A DNA stretch of 64,000 nucleotides from Pseudomonas vranovensis DSM 16006 (GTDB taxonomy: Bacteria > Pseudomonadota > Gammaproteobacteria > Pseudomonadales > Pseudomonadaceae), in contig NZ_AUED01000011.1 in NCBI RefSeq assembly GCF_000425805.1, positions 211,471-275,470 on the forward strand, written 5' to 3'. Shown here one piece after another: positions 36,883-47,131 of this stretch. Position 1 is the first letter of the stretch; each line of letters starts with the position of its first letter. The notes beneath the pieces were generated by a model. The model made no database searches, was not told where the DNA came from, and saw only the letters and a program-made list of their open reading frames with translations. The position numbers and the translations under genes were made by a program.

Positions 36883-37565
36883 GTAATACCGTCGGTTTCC
36901 GGGCTGCCGGAAACGGCGTTCGGCACACACGACTTCTCACGGTCGGTGTCAGGTGCGCAAGGGGTGGCGGGCCACCCCCGTGTCCAGCGACATTCGAGCC
37001 AGTCTGGTAACCCAGTGCTGCCGAAGTCGCGACGACGCGTCCTGCTTGCTGTGGTGTCAAATGCACTCAGTCAGGAGGAGGAATCAGCCTTCGGCCGTGG
37101 ACGCCCCAGGGGCATCTTGATCAAGACCGGGTCCGGTCGCCTGGCCTAAAGGCCGCTGGACTGGACGCAGTACTACACGGTCCGACGGTTGTGCATCTCC
37201 ACCCTACACGTATCCCTGATAATTCGGGTGCTGCCGCGCGCTGAATCCGCAACGGGTTGCATTTATCGCCAGCTCCAATTGGGGAGCCCGCGCCTTTTAT
37301 GTCCAAGGCTGGTATTTCCGAAGCCTTCGCCAAGACTGCGTGAAATTGACGGCACTGACAGAGTGGCATCGAAAAAAACGTGGGGGAGGGCGAAATACCG
37401 CTCTTGTAGTTTTTTATCGGTCTTCTCTGCACGGCGCTGGTGGCGATTCCAGGCATTTCTGTAAACTGGCAAAAGCCCCGTCGGACGGCCTCGCGTCCTC
37501 GAGAATTGCGTCGGTCAGGGCCGGCTAGAAGCCGTGAGTCCGCTGGCCTGCCGCTTTTGGCGGCG
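36883..37565 (-). promoter_or_regulatory. Long 5' leader of rne (rne-II-like element next to the start)
   Basis: This 746-base gap between rne and rluC has no credible gene. On the minus strand it is the rne leader, about 680 nt if the promoter at 37572-37600 is used. Clear stems: 36895-36902/36907-36914 (8 bp, tetraloop, 13 bases before the ATG), 36961-36968/36971-36978 (8 bp), and small GC stems near 37535 and 37560. A conserved Pseudomonas leader motif called rne-II is known upstream of rne; the start-proximal hairpins are the likely counterpart, but I could not run the covariance model. E. coli RNase E cleaves its own leader to autoregulate. Confidence 0.6.
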
Positions 37566-37571
37566 TTCGCG

Positions 37572-37600
37572 ACTATAGCAGCAATCATTAAGTGCTTCAA
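37572..37600 (-). promoter_or_regulatory. Sigma-70 promoter of rne
   Basis: Minus strand TTGAAG (37595-37600), 17-base spacer, TATAGT (37572-37577). Predicted transcript start near 37565. It overlaps the region that must also drive the divergent rluC gene. Confidence 0.7.
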
Positions 37601-37628
37601 ATCCATAAAAAATTGTTATGATTGGCAA

Positions 37629-38585
37629 ATGACGACTAATGCCCCTCCGACCTCCGGCGTCCAGCTGATCGAGGTCGCGCCGGAACTTGCCGGCCAACGA
37701 ATCGATAATTTTCTTATTACTGCGCTCAAGGGTGTTCCCAAGACCTTGATTTACCGCATTTTGCGTAAAGGCGAAGTGCGCGTGAACAAGGGGCGGATCA
37801 AGCCGGAGTACAAGTTGCAGGCCGGTGACATCGTGCGGGTGCCGCCCGTTCGTCTGCCTGAGCGCGACGAGCCTGTGCCGGTGGCCCAGGGTTTGCTTCA
37901 GCGTCTTGAAGCCGCCATTGTCTATGAAGACAAGGCCTTGATCGTATTGAACAAGCCAGCTGGTATCGCCGTTCATGGCGGTAGCGGTCTGAGTTTTGGC
38001 GTGATCGAAGCCTTTCGTCAGTTGCGTCCGGATGCCAAGGAGTTGGAGTTGGTTCATCGCCTGGATCGCGATACCTCCGGCCTGTTGATGATTGCCAAGA
38101 AACGCAGCATGTTGCGTCACCTGCATGCCGCCTTGCGTGGCGATGGTGTCGACAAGCGTTACATGGCGCTGGTACGAGGCCATTGGGCGACAGCCAAGAA
38201 ACAGGTCAATGCGCCGTTGCTCAAGAGCAACCTGCGCTCTGGTGAACGCATGGTCGAGGTCAACGATGAGGGCAAGGAAGCGCTGACATTGTTCCGTGTT
38301 CTGCGCCGCTTCGGCGAGTTCGCAACCATCATCGAGGCGCGCCCGATCACTGGTCGCACTCACCAGATTCGTGTCCATGCCCTGCATGCCGGGCATTGCA
38401 TTGCCGGCGACAGCAAGTACGGTGATGACGACTTCACTCGTGAAATTCGAGAGCTGGGGGGCAAGCGTTTGTTCCTGCATGCCTATGCCTTGACCGTTCC
38501 GCTGCCCGATGGTGGTGAGCTCAAGCTCGAGGCGCCAGTGGACGACATGTGGGCCAAGACTGTGGAGCGCTTGAGTGCAGCGTGA
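37629..38585 (+). CDS. rluC: 23S rRNA pseudouridine synthase RluC
   Basis: Makes pseudouridines 955, 2504 and 2580 of 23S rRNA (E. coli numbering). 318 residues: S4-type RNA-binding domain about 20-85 ([40 protein letters not shown]), RluA-type catalytic motif [11 protein letters not shown] at about 144-154 with the nucleophilic Asp, and the GRTHQIRVH box. ATG 37629 is the family start although the frame is open further upstream. No Shine-Dalgarno is visible before it; a TATGAT at 37617-37622 lies so close that the mRNA might be leaderless. rne and rluC are divergent, as in enterobacteria. It overlaps the HAD gene by 11 bases. Confidence 0.95.
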   Translation: MTTNAPPTSGVQLIEVAPELAGQRIDNFLITALKGVPKTLIYRILRKGEVRVNKGRIKPEYKLQAGDIVRVPPVRLPERDEPVPVAQGLLQRLEAAIVYEDKALIVLNKPAGIAVHGGSGLSFGVIEAFRQLRPDAKELELVHRLDRDTSGLLMIAKKRSMLRHLHAALRGDGVDKRYMALVRGHWATAKKQVNAPLLKSNLRSGERMVEVNDEGKEALTLFRVLRRFGEFATIIEARPITGRTHQIRVHALHAGHCIAGDSKYGDDDFTREIRELGGKRLFLHAYALTVPLPDGGELKLEAPVDDMWAKTVERLSAA

Positions 38586-39252
38586 TTACGACCTGCTGAT
38601 TTTCGATTGGGATGGCACCCTGGCTGACTCTATCGGGCGTATTGTCCAGGCCATGCACCTGGCTGCAGGTCGGGTAGGGGAGTCAACCTGTGATGACGCG
38701 GCGGTCAAGGGCATTATTGGCCTGGCGCTGCCCGAGGCCATTGCCACCTTGTATCCGCATCTGGGTGACGAGCAGGTCGCAACGTTTCGCCAGCATTATG
38801 CCGATGTCTACATGGCGCTGGATGTGCAGCCTTCGCCTCTGTTCGAAGGGGTGGTCGAGTCGCTTGAGGCCTTTCGAACCGAGGGCTATCGTCTGGCAGT
38901 GGCTACCGGCAAGGCGCGTCGTGGCCTGGATCGAGTATTGCAAGCCAATGGCTGGCAGGATTACTTCGATGTCACGCGCGCTGCCGACGAAAGCCGTGGC
39001 AAACCGCATCCGCAGATGCTTGTAGAGATTCTCGCCCATTGCCAGGTCGAACCGTCGCGTGCATTGATGGTGGGTGACTCGTCATTCGACTTGCTGATGG
39101 CCAGCAACGCCGGTATGCATTCGGCCGCTGTCGGTTATGGGGCGATGTCGCTCGAGGCATTGAATGCCTTCAGGCCGCAGGTCTGTCTAGAGCATTTTTC
39201 ACACTTGCAGGCCTGGTTGAGCCGGTCGCCTGTCGAAGTATTTCCAGGGTAG
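38575..39252 (+). CDS. HAD-superfamily hydrolase, phosphoglycolate-phosphatase-like
   Basis: 225 residues, HAD-IA: motif [10 protein letters not shown] (D11, D13), motif II in AVATGKAR near 103-110, motif III lysine in SRGKPHPQM, motif [13 protein letters not shown]. Small-molecule phosphatase of unknown substrate; conserved partner of rluC (PA2974). GTG start at 38575 overlaps the rluC end; no better start is present. Confidence 0.88.
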   Translation: MQRDYDLLIFDWDGTLADSIGRIVQAMHLAAGRVGESTCDDAAVKGIIGLALPEAIATLYPHLGDEQVATFRQHYADVYMALDVQPSPLFEGVVESLEAFRTEGYRLAVATGKARRGLDRVLQANGWQDYFDVTRAADESRGKPHPQMLVEILAHCQVEPSRALMVGDSSFDLLMASNAGMHSAAVGYGAMSLEALNAFRPQVCLEHFSHLQAWLSRSPVEVFPG

Positions 39253-39258
39253 GTGAGC

Positions 39259-40242
39259 ATGGCTGACGAGTGGAAGGCGCCAAGCGCCGAAGGCAATGAA
39301 GAGCAAAAGAGCTGGAAGTTGTTGGAGAAAACCCTCCTGGCGGGCGTGCAAGAACAGCGTCGCGCCAGGCGCTGGGGGATCTTCTTCAAGTTGCTGACCT
39401 TTATGTACCTGTTCGGCATCCTTGCCCTGTTTTCGCCTTTGATGAACATGGACAAGGCTGCCTCGCGCAGTGTCACGCATACAGCGCTGGTAGAGGTGCG
39501 CGGGGTGATTGCCGACCAGGAGCCTGCCAGTGCCGACAACATCGTCGGTGGTCTGCGAGAGGCCTTCAAGGACTCGAAAACCAAGGCAGTGATTCTGCGT
39601 ATCAACAGTCCGGGTGGCAGTCCGGTGCAGTCCGGGTATGTCTACGATGAAATTCGCCGGCTGCGCGCGGAGTATCCGGCGATCAAGCTGTATGCGGTGA
39701 TCAGTGACCTGGGGGCTTCCGGCGCTTACTACATTGCCAGTGCCGCCGACGAAATCTATGCCGACAAGGCCAGCCTGGTGGGCTCCATTGGTGTCACGGC
39801 GGCGGGGTATGGGTTCGTCGGTACGATGGAGAAGCTTGGTGTCGAGCGTCGTACCTACACTGCTGGCGAGCACAAGGCGTTTCTTGATCCGTTCCAGCCG
39901 CAGAAGCCTGAAGAGACGGCGTTCTGGCAGGGGGTGCTGGAAACCACTCACAAGCAGTTCATTGCCAGTGTCAAGCAGGGGCGTGGCGAGCGCTTGAAGG
40001 ACAAGGAGCACCCCGAGCTGTTCAGTGGCCTGATCTGGTCCGGTGAGCAAGCGCTGGCCCTGGGGTTGGTCGATGGCCTGGGCAGTGCCGGTTATGTGGC
40101 ACGTGAGGTGGTGGGCGAGAAGGAGCTGGTGGACTTCACTATCGAAGAGTCACCCTTTGATCGCTTCTCCAAGCGCCTGGGTACCAGCATTGCGGAGCGT
40201 CTGGCGATGTGGATGGGCTTTCAGGGGCCTTCGTTGCGCTGA
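39259..40242 (+). CDS. sppA: Signal peptide peptidase SppA-type S49 protease
   Basis: Short, single-domain S49 serine protease (327 residues) anchored by one membrane helix about 40-62. Catalytic dyad S154 in LGASGAYYIASAADEIYA and K206 in TAGEHKAF. Acts at the periplasmic face on remnant signal peptides. ATG 39259 chosen over GTG 39253; AGGG/AGGTGAG lies upstream. Followed by a terminator at 40258-40288. Confidence 0.93.
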   Translation: MADEWKAPSAEGNEEQKSWKLLEKTLLAGVQEQRRARRWGIFFKLLTFMYLFGILALFSPLMNMDKAASRSVTHTALVEVRGVIADQEPASADNIVGGLREAFKDSKTKAVILRINSPGGSPVQSGYVYDEIRRLRAEYPAIKLYAVISDLGASGAYYIASAADEIYADKASLVGSIGVTAAGYGFVGTMEKLGVERRTYTAGEHKAFLDPFQPQKPEETAFWQGVLETTHKQFIASVKQGRGERLKDKEHPELFSGLIWSGEQALALGLVDGLGSAGYVAREVVGEKELVDFTIEESPFDRFSKRLGTSIAERLAMWMGFQGPSLR

Positions 40243-40257
40243 GTGTCCTGGGATGTA

Positions 40258-40288
40258 GAAAGGCCGGCCCCTTGAGGCCGGCTTTTTC
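40258..40288 (+). terminator. Terminator of the rluC-HAD-sppA operon
   Basis: GCCGGCC...GGCCGGC stem with CCTTGA-type loop followed by five T residues. Confidence 0.85.
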
Positions 40289-40297
40289 GTGCCGCTC

Positions 40298-40873
40298 CTA
40301 CAAGGTGATGCCCTCTTGCAGGAGCATGTCTATCAGGCGGATCAGTGGCAGGCCGATCAGGCTGGTGGCGTCGACGCCGTGGGTGCTCTGGAACAGGCTG
40401 ACACCCAGGCCCTCGGCCTTGAAGCTGCCGGCGCAATCGTAGGGCTGCTCGATGCGCAGGTAGCGCTCGATGCGTGGCAAGTCCAGTTCGCGCATGTTGA
40501 CCGTGAATGGCACGCAATCGACCTGGCAGTGGCCGGTCTGGCTGTTGAGCAGCGCAAGGCCTGTTAGGAAGGTGACGTGATTGCCGCTGGCCGCGAGCAA
40601 CTGCTCGCAGGCTCGCTCGAAGGTGTGCGGCTTGCCGAGGATCTGTTCGCCGAGTACGGCAACCTGGTCGGAGCCGATGATCAGGTGGTCGGGGTGGTTT
40701 GTCGCGAGTGCCTGGGCTTTTTCCCGGGCCAGTCGTTTTACCAGGTCCAGGGCTGGCTCTTGCGGGTATCGTTGTTCGTCTATGTCGGGGCTTGCCCAAC
40801 TGAATGGCAGGTGCAGGCGGGCGAGCAATTCGCGGCGATAGGGTGAGCTGGAAGCCAGTAACAAAGGCAGCAT
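40298..40873 (-). CDS. Maf-family nucleotide pyrophosphatase (YceF type)
   Basis: 191 residues. Hydrolyses non-canonical nucleotides; the YceF subgroup prefers 7-methyl-GTP. Motifs: LLASSSPYRRELL at 5-17, the SDQVAVL and GKPHTF boxes near 68-83, and CAGSFKAEGLGVSLF near 146-160. The CAGSFKAEG form (rather than GGYxIQG) marks the YceF branch. Only minus-strand gene in this stretch; divergent from yceD. Confidence 0.92.
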   Translation of the reverse strand: MLPLLLASSSPYRRELLARLHLPFSWASPDIDEQRYPQEPALDLVKRLAREKAQALATNHPDHLIIGSDQVAVLGEQILGKPHTFERACEQLLAASGNHVTFLTGLALLNSQTGHCQVDCVPFTVNMRELDLPRIERYLRIEQPYDCAGSFKAEGLGVSLFQSTHGVDATSLIGLPLIRLIDMLLQEGITL

Positions 40874-40968
40874 GATGAACTCCTGGGCAGGTGAAACGAT
40901 TCTAACATGCTGAACGGAGCCGAATTTCCTTTGACAGGGGCGGGGGTCGTCCCTAGAATGCTGCGCCT

Positions 40969-41496
40969 ATGTTGAATGACCCGATTCCACCTCACGTTGA
41001 CCCGCGCAAATTGGCCGATCGTGGTGTTTCTATTGAAGGAACGCTGCAGCTCGCCGATTTGGAGAGACTCTGCGACCCGCTTTCCGATAATGTCGGTACG
41101 GTGCAGGCTAAATTCGATTTTGAGCGAGACGAGCAGAAGGCCGTGGTTATCCACACCTCACTCGACGTCGAGGTCAAAATGGTTTGCCAGCGTTGTCTTG
41201 AGCTGGTCACCCTGCCGATCCACAGCGAGTGTACCTACGCCGTGGTGAAGGAGGGTGCGAATACCCAGTCGTTACCGAAAGGTTATGACGTGCTGGAACT
41301 GGGCGAAGATCCTTTGGATCTGCAGGCCTTGGTCGAGGAGGAGCTTCTGCTTGCCTTGCCCATCGTGCCTGCTCATCATCCGGAAGAATGCCAGCAGCCG
41401 GCGGGCGCCGATGAGCCCGAACCGAGCAAGGACGAGGTAACACGGTCCAACCCGTTCAGTGTATTGGCGCAGTTAAAGCGTGACCCAAACGTTTAG
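40969..41496 (+). CDS. YceD/DUF177 family protein (23S rRNA accumulation protein)
   Basis: 175 residues. DUF177 core with MVCQRCLELVTLPI near 64-77 and an acidic C-terminus. In E. coli YceD/RlmD-type protein is needed for 23S rRNA accumulation and is always next to rpmF, as here (13-base gap). Starts ATG 40969; ribosome site poor, transcript probably begins just upstream near CCTAGAAT (40950s). Confidence 0.9.
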   Translation: MLNDPIPPHVDPRKLADRGVSIEGTLQLADLERLCDPLSDNVGTVQAKFDFERDEQKAVVIHTSLDVEVKMVCQRCLELVTLPIHSECTYAVVKEGANTQSLPKGYDVLELGEDPLDLQALVEEELLLALPIVPAHHPEECQQPAGADEPEPSKDEVTRSNPFSVLAQLKRDPNV

Positions 41497-41509
41497 GAGT
41501 TAATCAATT

Positions 41510-41692
41510 ATGGCTGTTCAGCAGAACAAAAAATCCCGCTCTGCCCGTGACATGCGCCGTTCGCACGACGCCCTCTCGGAAAACGCTCTGTCCGTAGAGA
41601 AAACCACTGGTGAAGTGCACCTGCGTCACCACGTATCGCCAGAAGGCGTATACCGTGGTCGTAAAGTGATCGACAAGGGCGCTGACGAGTAA
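41510..41692 (+). CDS. rpmF: 50S ribosomal protein bL32
   Basis: 60 residues, [22 protein letters not shown]... with basic N-terminus and no CxxC zinc pairs, i.e. the zinc-independent form. TAGGAG ribosome site. First gene of the classic rpmF-plsX-fab cluster. Confidence 0.98.
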
Positions 41693-41695
41693 TCC

Positions 41696-42706
41696 TTGTC
41701 CGCTCAGATCATCGCGATTGACGCAATGGGCGGGGACTTCGGTCCCCGCAGCATTGTTCAGGCGAGTATTGCTTGCCTGTCAGCTACCCCCTCGCTGCAC
41801 CTGACCCTTGTCGGTCAACCCTCCCTCCTTGAAGATCTGATCGCTGGCCAGCCGGCAGCGGATCGCGCGCGCCTGCAGATTGTCGCTGCCAGCGAAGTGA
41901 TCGGCATGGACGAGCGGCCCTCCCAGGCTTTGCGTGGCAAGCCCGATTCCTCCATGCGCGTGGCGCTTGAATTGTTGCGTGATGGCAAGGTGCAGGCGTG
42001 CGTGAGCGCGGGTAATACGGGGGCGCTCATGGCGCTGTCGCGCTATGTGCTCAAGACGCTGCCTGGCATCGATCGACCGGCCATGGTTGCGGCCATCCCG
42101 ACCCAGTCCGGCTACTGCCAGTTGCTTGACCTGGGTGCCAATGTCGACTGCAGTGCAGAAAACCTCTTCCAGTTTGCGGTCATGGGCTCCGTTGCGGCCC
42201 AGGCCCTGGGGATTTCCCGGCCGAGGGTGGCGCTGCTCAACGTTGGTACCGAGGACATCAAGGGCAATCAGCAGGTCAAGCTGGCAGCCAGCCTGCTGCA
42301 GAACGCTCGCGGCCTCAACTATATTGGCTTCGTTGAAGGCGACGGTCTGTACCGTGGTGAGGCGGATGTGGTGGTGTGCGACGGTTTCGTAGGCAATATC
42401 CTGCTCAAGTCCAGCGAGGGGCTTGCGACCATGATCGGCTCGCGCATCGAGGCCCTCTTCAAGGGTGGGCTTGGGGCGCGTCTGGCAGGTGCAGTGGCCA
42501 TGCCGCTGCTCAAGCGCCTGCAGGCTGATCTCGCGCCGGCGCGTCATAACGGTGCAAGTTTTCTCGGCCTCCAGGGCATCGTCATCAAGAGTCACGGTTC
42601 TGCGGGTGTGCAGGGCTTTCAGAGTGCCATCCAGCGGGCCCTGATCGAAATTCAGGAGAACCTGCCCCAGCGTCTGCACGGGCGGCTGGAAGACCTGTTG
42701 CTTTAG
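41696..42706 (+). CDS. plsX: Phosphate acyltransferase PlsX
   Basis: Converts acyl-ACP to acyl-phosphate for phospholipid synthesis. 336 residues: [15 protein letters not shown] at 6-20, [10 protein letters not shown] near 102, GNxxLKSSEG near 226, and a C-terminal [13 protein letters not shown]. The start is a TTG at 41696, only three bases after the rpmF stop; no ATG or GTG fits the family N-terminus, and there is no ribosome site apart from GAG in the rpmF end, so translation probably depends on rpmF. A TTCG-capped 8-bp hairpin lies at codons 12-18. Confidence 0.94.
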   Translation: MSAQIIAIDAMGGDFGPRSIVQASIACLSATPSLHLTLVGQPSLLEDLIAGQPAADRARLQIVAASEVIGMDERPSQALRGKPDSSMRVALELLRDGKVQACVSAGNTGALMALSRYVLKTLPGIDRPAMVAAIPTQSGYCQLLDLGANVDCSAENLFQFAVMGSVAAQALGISRPRVALLNVGTEDIKGNQQVKLAASLLQNARGLNYIGFVEGDGLYRGEADVVVCDGFVGNILLKSSEGLATMIGSRIEALFKGGLGARLAGAVAMPLLKRLQADLAPARHNGASFLGLQGIVIKSHGSAGVQGFQSAIQRALIEIQENLPQRLHGRLEDLLL

Positions 42707-42835
42707 GCATATCCGTCAGGAAGTGGTTAAATGTGACCGCTTGGTCCGCGTTAACATCCAAGTTTTCAGTTTCTTGTGCTCAGCCGCGCGCTGGGCGCTT
42801 CATTTCCGACGACAAGATCATTAGGGGCTTGTTCA

Positions 42836-43774
42836 ATGTCTGCATCCCTCGCATTCGTCTTTCCCGGTCAAGGTTCGCAGTCCCTCGGCATGCTTGCCGA
42901 GCTGGGCGCTCAGTATCCGTTGGTTATTGATACCTTCCGCGAGGCCTCCGAGGCTCTGGGCTATGACCTCTGGGCGCTGACCCAGAACGGCCCGGAAGAG
43001 CAACTCAATCAAACCGACAAAACCCAGCCGGCCATCCTGACTGCCTCGATCGCCCTGTGGCGCTTGTGGCTGGCGGAAGGTGGTGCGCGTCCTGCATTCG
43101 TTTCCGGCCACAGTCTGGGTGAGTACAGTGCGCTGGTTGCCGCCGGCAGCCTGAGCCTGGCCGATGCGGTCAAGCTCGTGGAGCGCCGCGGTCAGCTCAT
43201 GCAGGAAGCCGTTCCGGCCGGGCAGGGCGCCATGGCAGCCATCCTGGGCCTGGACGACGCCGATGTCGTGGCCGTCTGTGCCGACGCTGCCCAGGGTGAA
43301 GTCGTCAGTGCGGTGAACTTCAACTCGCCTGGCCAGGTGGTCATTGCTGGCGCCAAGGCAGCCGTCGAGCGTGCCATGGAGGCCTGCAAGTCCAAGGGCG
43401 CCAAGCGTGCGCTGCCGCTGCCGGTGAGCGTGCCATCGCACTGCGAGCTAATGCGTCCTGCTGCCGAGCGCTTTGCCGAGTCGGTCAATGGCATCGACTG
43501 GAAGGCTCCGCAGATCCCGCTGGTACAAAATGTAAGCGCTGCCGTGGCGGCCGACCTGGACACCCTCAAGCGCGACTTGCTCGAGCAGCTGTTCAAGCCG
43601 GTCCGTTGGGTCGAGTGCGTGCAGACCCTGGCCGCCAATGGCGCGGTGCAGCTGGTCGAGTGTGGTCCGGGCAAGGTCCTGGCTGGTCTGAACAAGCGCT
43701 GCGCTGACGGCGTCAACACCTTTAACCTCAATACCCCGGATGCTTTCGCCGCCACCCGTGCGGCGCTGGCCTGA
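42836..43774 (+). CDS. fabD: Malonyl-CoA:ACP transacylase
   Basis: Loads malonyl groups onto ACP. 312 residues: FPGQGSQ at 9-15, nucleophile S93 in GHSLGEYSALV, catalytic His in VPSHCELM near 201, and QNVSA near 250. ATG 42836 follows TTAGGGGC. A 129-base gap separates it from plsX and may hold an internal promoter. Confidence 0.97.
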   Translation: MSASLAFVFPGQGSQSLGMLAELGAQYPLVIDTFREASEALGYDLWALTQNGPEEQLNQTDKTQPAILTASIALWRLWLAEGGARPAFVSGHSLGEYSALVAAGSLSLADAVKLVERRGQLMQEAVPAGQGAMAAILGLDDADVVAVCADAAQGEVVSAVNFNSPGQVVIAGAKAAVERAMEACKSKGAKRALPLPVSVPSHCELMRPAAERFAESVNGIDWKAPQIPLVQNVSAAVAADLDTLKRDLLEQLFKPVRWVECVQTLAANGAVQLVECGPGKVLAGLNKRCADGVNTFNLNTPDAFAATRAALA

Positions 43775-43790
43775 ATTAGGAGAAGCTTGC

Positions 43791-44531
43791 ATGAGCCTGC
43801 AAGGTAAAGTTGCACTGGTAACCGGCGCCAGCCGTGGTATTGGCCAGGCCATCGCCCTGGAGCTGGGCCGTCTGGGCGCGACCGTGATCGGTACCGCGAC
43901 CTCCGCTTCGGGTGCCGAGCGCATTACCGCCACCCTCAAGGAGCACGGCATCACCGGCACCGGCATGGAGTTGAACGTGACCAGTGACGAATCCGTCACT
44001 GCCACCCTCGCTGCCATCCAGGAACAGTTCGGTGCGCCGACCATCCTGGTCAACAACGCTGGTATCACGCGTGACAATCTCATGCTGCGCATGAAAGACG
44101 ACGAGTGGTTCGACGTCATCGACACCAACCTGAACAGCCTCTACCGTCTGTCCAAGGGCGTGTTGCGCGGCATGACCAAGGCGCGCTGGGGTCGTATCAT
44201 CAGCATCGGTTCGGTGGTGGGTGCGATGGGTAACGTCGGCCAGGTCAACTACGCAGCCGCCAAGGCCGGCCTGGAAGGTTTCAGCCGCGCCCTGGCTCGT
44301 GAAGTCGGCTCCCGTGCCATCACCGTCAACTCGGTGACCCCAGGCTTCATCGATACCGACATGACTCGCGAATTGCCGGAAGCTCAACGCGAAGCGCTGC
44401 AGACCCAGATCCCCCTGGGGCGTCTGGGCCAGGCTCAGGAGATCGCCAATGTGGTGGCTTTCCTGGCTTCCGACGGCGCAGGTTATGTGACTGGCGCTAC
44501 GATTCCGGTCAACGGCGGCATGTATATGTAA
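43791..44531 (+). CDS. fabG: 3-oxoacyl-ACP reductase
   Basis: NADPH-dependent reductase of fatty-acid elongation. 246 residues: TGASRGIG at 11-18, NNAGITRD near 88-95, catalytic S141, Y154 and K158. ATG 43791 has TTAGGAGAAGC; an upstream ATG at 43740 lies inside fabD. Confidence 0.98.
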   Translation: MSLQGKVALVTGASRGIGQAIALELGRLGATVIGTATSASGAERITATLKEHGITGTGMELNVTSDESVTATLAAIQEQFGAPTILVNNAGITRDNLMLRMKDDEWFDVIDTNLNSLYRLSKGVLRGMTKARWGRIISIGSVVGAMGNVGQVNYAAAKAGLEGFSRALAREVGSRAITVNSVTPGFIDTDMTRELPEAQREALQTQIPLGRLGQAQEIANVVAFLASDGAGYVTGATIPVNGGMYM

Positions 44532-44726
44532 ATCTAATGTGACGGATTGCTTCAAAAAAATGTCATACGAGCTGTCTAAAATCCGTTATAAAGCTGCAAC
44601 CAGATTCTAGTCGGTTGGCAGGTGTGGTCTGGCGAGGCGTGTTGCGCTTGAAAAGCAGACGTCTTTCTATACACTTACACACCGGCCAGCTGCCTGACAT
44701 ATGTCCATTAGGAGTGAAAACAAGGT

Positions 44727-44963
44727 ATGAGCACCATCGAAGAACGCGTCAAGAAAATCGTCGCCGAGCAACTGGGCGTTAAAGAAGAAGAAGTAGTGAA
44801 CACTGCTTCCTTCGTCGAAGATCTGGGTGCCGATTCCCTTGACACCGTTGAGCTGGTGATGGCTCTGGAAGAGGAATTCGAGACCGAAATCCCTGACGAA
44901 GAAGCTGAGAAGATCACTACTGTTCAAGCTGCTATCGACTACGTCAACAGCCACCAGGGCTAA
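44727..44963 (+). CDS. acpP: Acyl carrier protein
   Basis: 78 residues, very acidic, phosphopantetheine serine S37 in GADSLDTVE. The 195-base gap upstream is AT-rich with TAAAAT (44577-44582) and TATAAA (44587-44592), so acpP very likely has its own strong promoter; a terminator behind it (44993-45028) limits read-through to fabF. TTAGGAG ribosome site. Confidence 0.99.
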   Translation: MSTIEERVKKIVAEQLGVKEEEVVNTASFVEDLGADSLDTVELVMALEEEFETEIPDEEAEKITTVQAAIDYVNSHQG

Positions 44964-44992
44964 GACGTTGTAGTCGTCGCTTCTTGTCATGG

Positions 44993-45028
44993 AAAAACCG
45001 CACTGCCTTCGCCGGCGTGCGGTTTTTT
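44993..45028 (+). terminator. Terminator/attenuator between acpP and fabF
   Basis: Eleven-pair stem 44993-45003 with 45017-45027, loop with a small inner GCC/GGC stem, T-run to 45028. Lies inside the fab operon. Confidence 0.9.
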
Positions 45029-45068
45029 CTTTACAAGACATGTAGTCAATGTGAATAAGGAGAGTGCT

Positions 45069-46312
<1,244 letters not shown>

Positions 46313-46313
<1 letters not shown>

Positions 46314-47128
46314 TGCACAGTTGGCTCGATGGCCTGCCGGCTGATGCAGTCAATCTGCAAAGCCGCGGGCTGGCCTACGGCGATGGTCTGTTCGAGACCA
46401 TCGCTGTGCGGGCCGGTCGGCCATCGTTGCTCGAGTACCACCTCGAGCGCCTGGCGCTGGGTTGCCAGCGCCTGGCGATCAGTGTTGATCACGGCCTGGT
46501 TTGCGATGAGCTCTGCCGTTACGCCAGTGCGTTGGGTGACGGAGTACTCAAACTGATTCTTGTGCGTGGCGACAGCCAGCGCGGCTATGCGCCTGCCGCT
46601 GGGGCGGCGCCACGACGTATCCTTCAGGGCAGTCCCTTGCCCTTCTATCCTGCCCGGAATGCCGAGCAGGGTATTCTTTTGTTCCCCTGTACCACGCGTC
46701 TTGCGGAACAACCCTTGTTGGCGGGGCTCAAACATCTCAATCGGCTCGAGCAGGTCCTGGCGCGTTCCGAATGGCAGGATCCCGAGCATGCCGAAGGCTT
46801 GATGCGCGACACGTCGGGCCGGGTCATCGAAGGGGTGTACAGCAATCTGTTCCTGGTCAGTGATGGCCAGCTGCTGACCGCTGACCTGAGTCGTTGCGGT
46901 GTGGCCGGCGTCATGCGGGCGGCGCTGATCGCGCAGGCTGGAGCAGCTGGTATTCCGGTGAGGATTGCCGATCTGTCCCTGCAGGACCTGGAGCAGGCCG
47001 ATGAAGTCTTCGTCTGCAACAGCGTTTATGGCGTTTGGCCCGTGCGCGCATTTGACTCGCTGAACTGGTCGCCGGGACCACTCACCCGTAAACTGCAGGC
47101 CATTGCCCGTACGTTACTGGATACCTGA
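46313..47128 (+). CDS. pabC: Aminodeoxychorismate lyase
   Basis: PLP fold-type IV enzyme giving p-aminobenzoate for folate. 271 residues; DGLFETIAV near 24-32, PLP lysine in LLAGLKHLNRLEQVLAR near 140, and EGVYSNLF near 176. One-base overlap with fabF. Confidence 0.95.
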
Positions 47129-47131
47129 TTT

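Noticed and set aside
33796..37149. 1117-residue open frame on the plus strand opposite rne
   Set aside because: Composition is Phe/Gly/Asp/Leu rich and mirrors the Glu/Ala/Arg-rich rne codons; no ribosome site, no domain, and rne is unmistakable.
41730..41749. Terminator at the start of plsX
   Set aside because: Strong TTCG stem but no T-run, and it lies inside conserved coding sequence; kept only as a possible translation brake.
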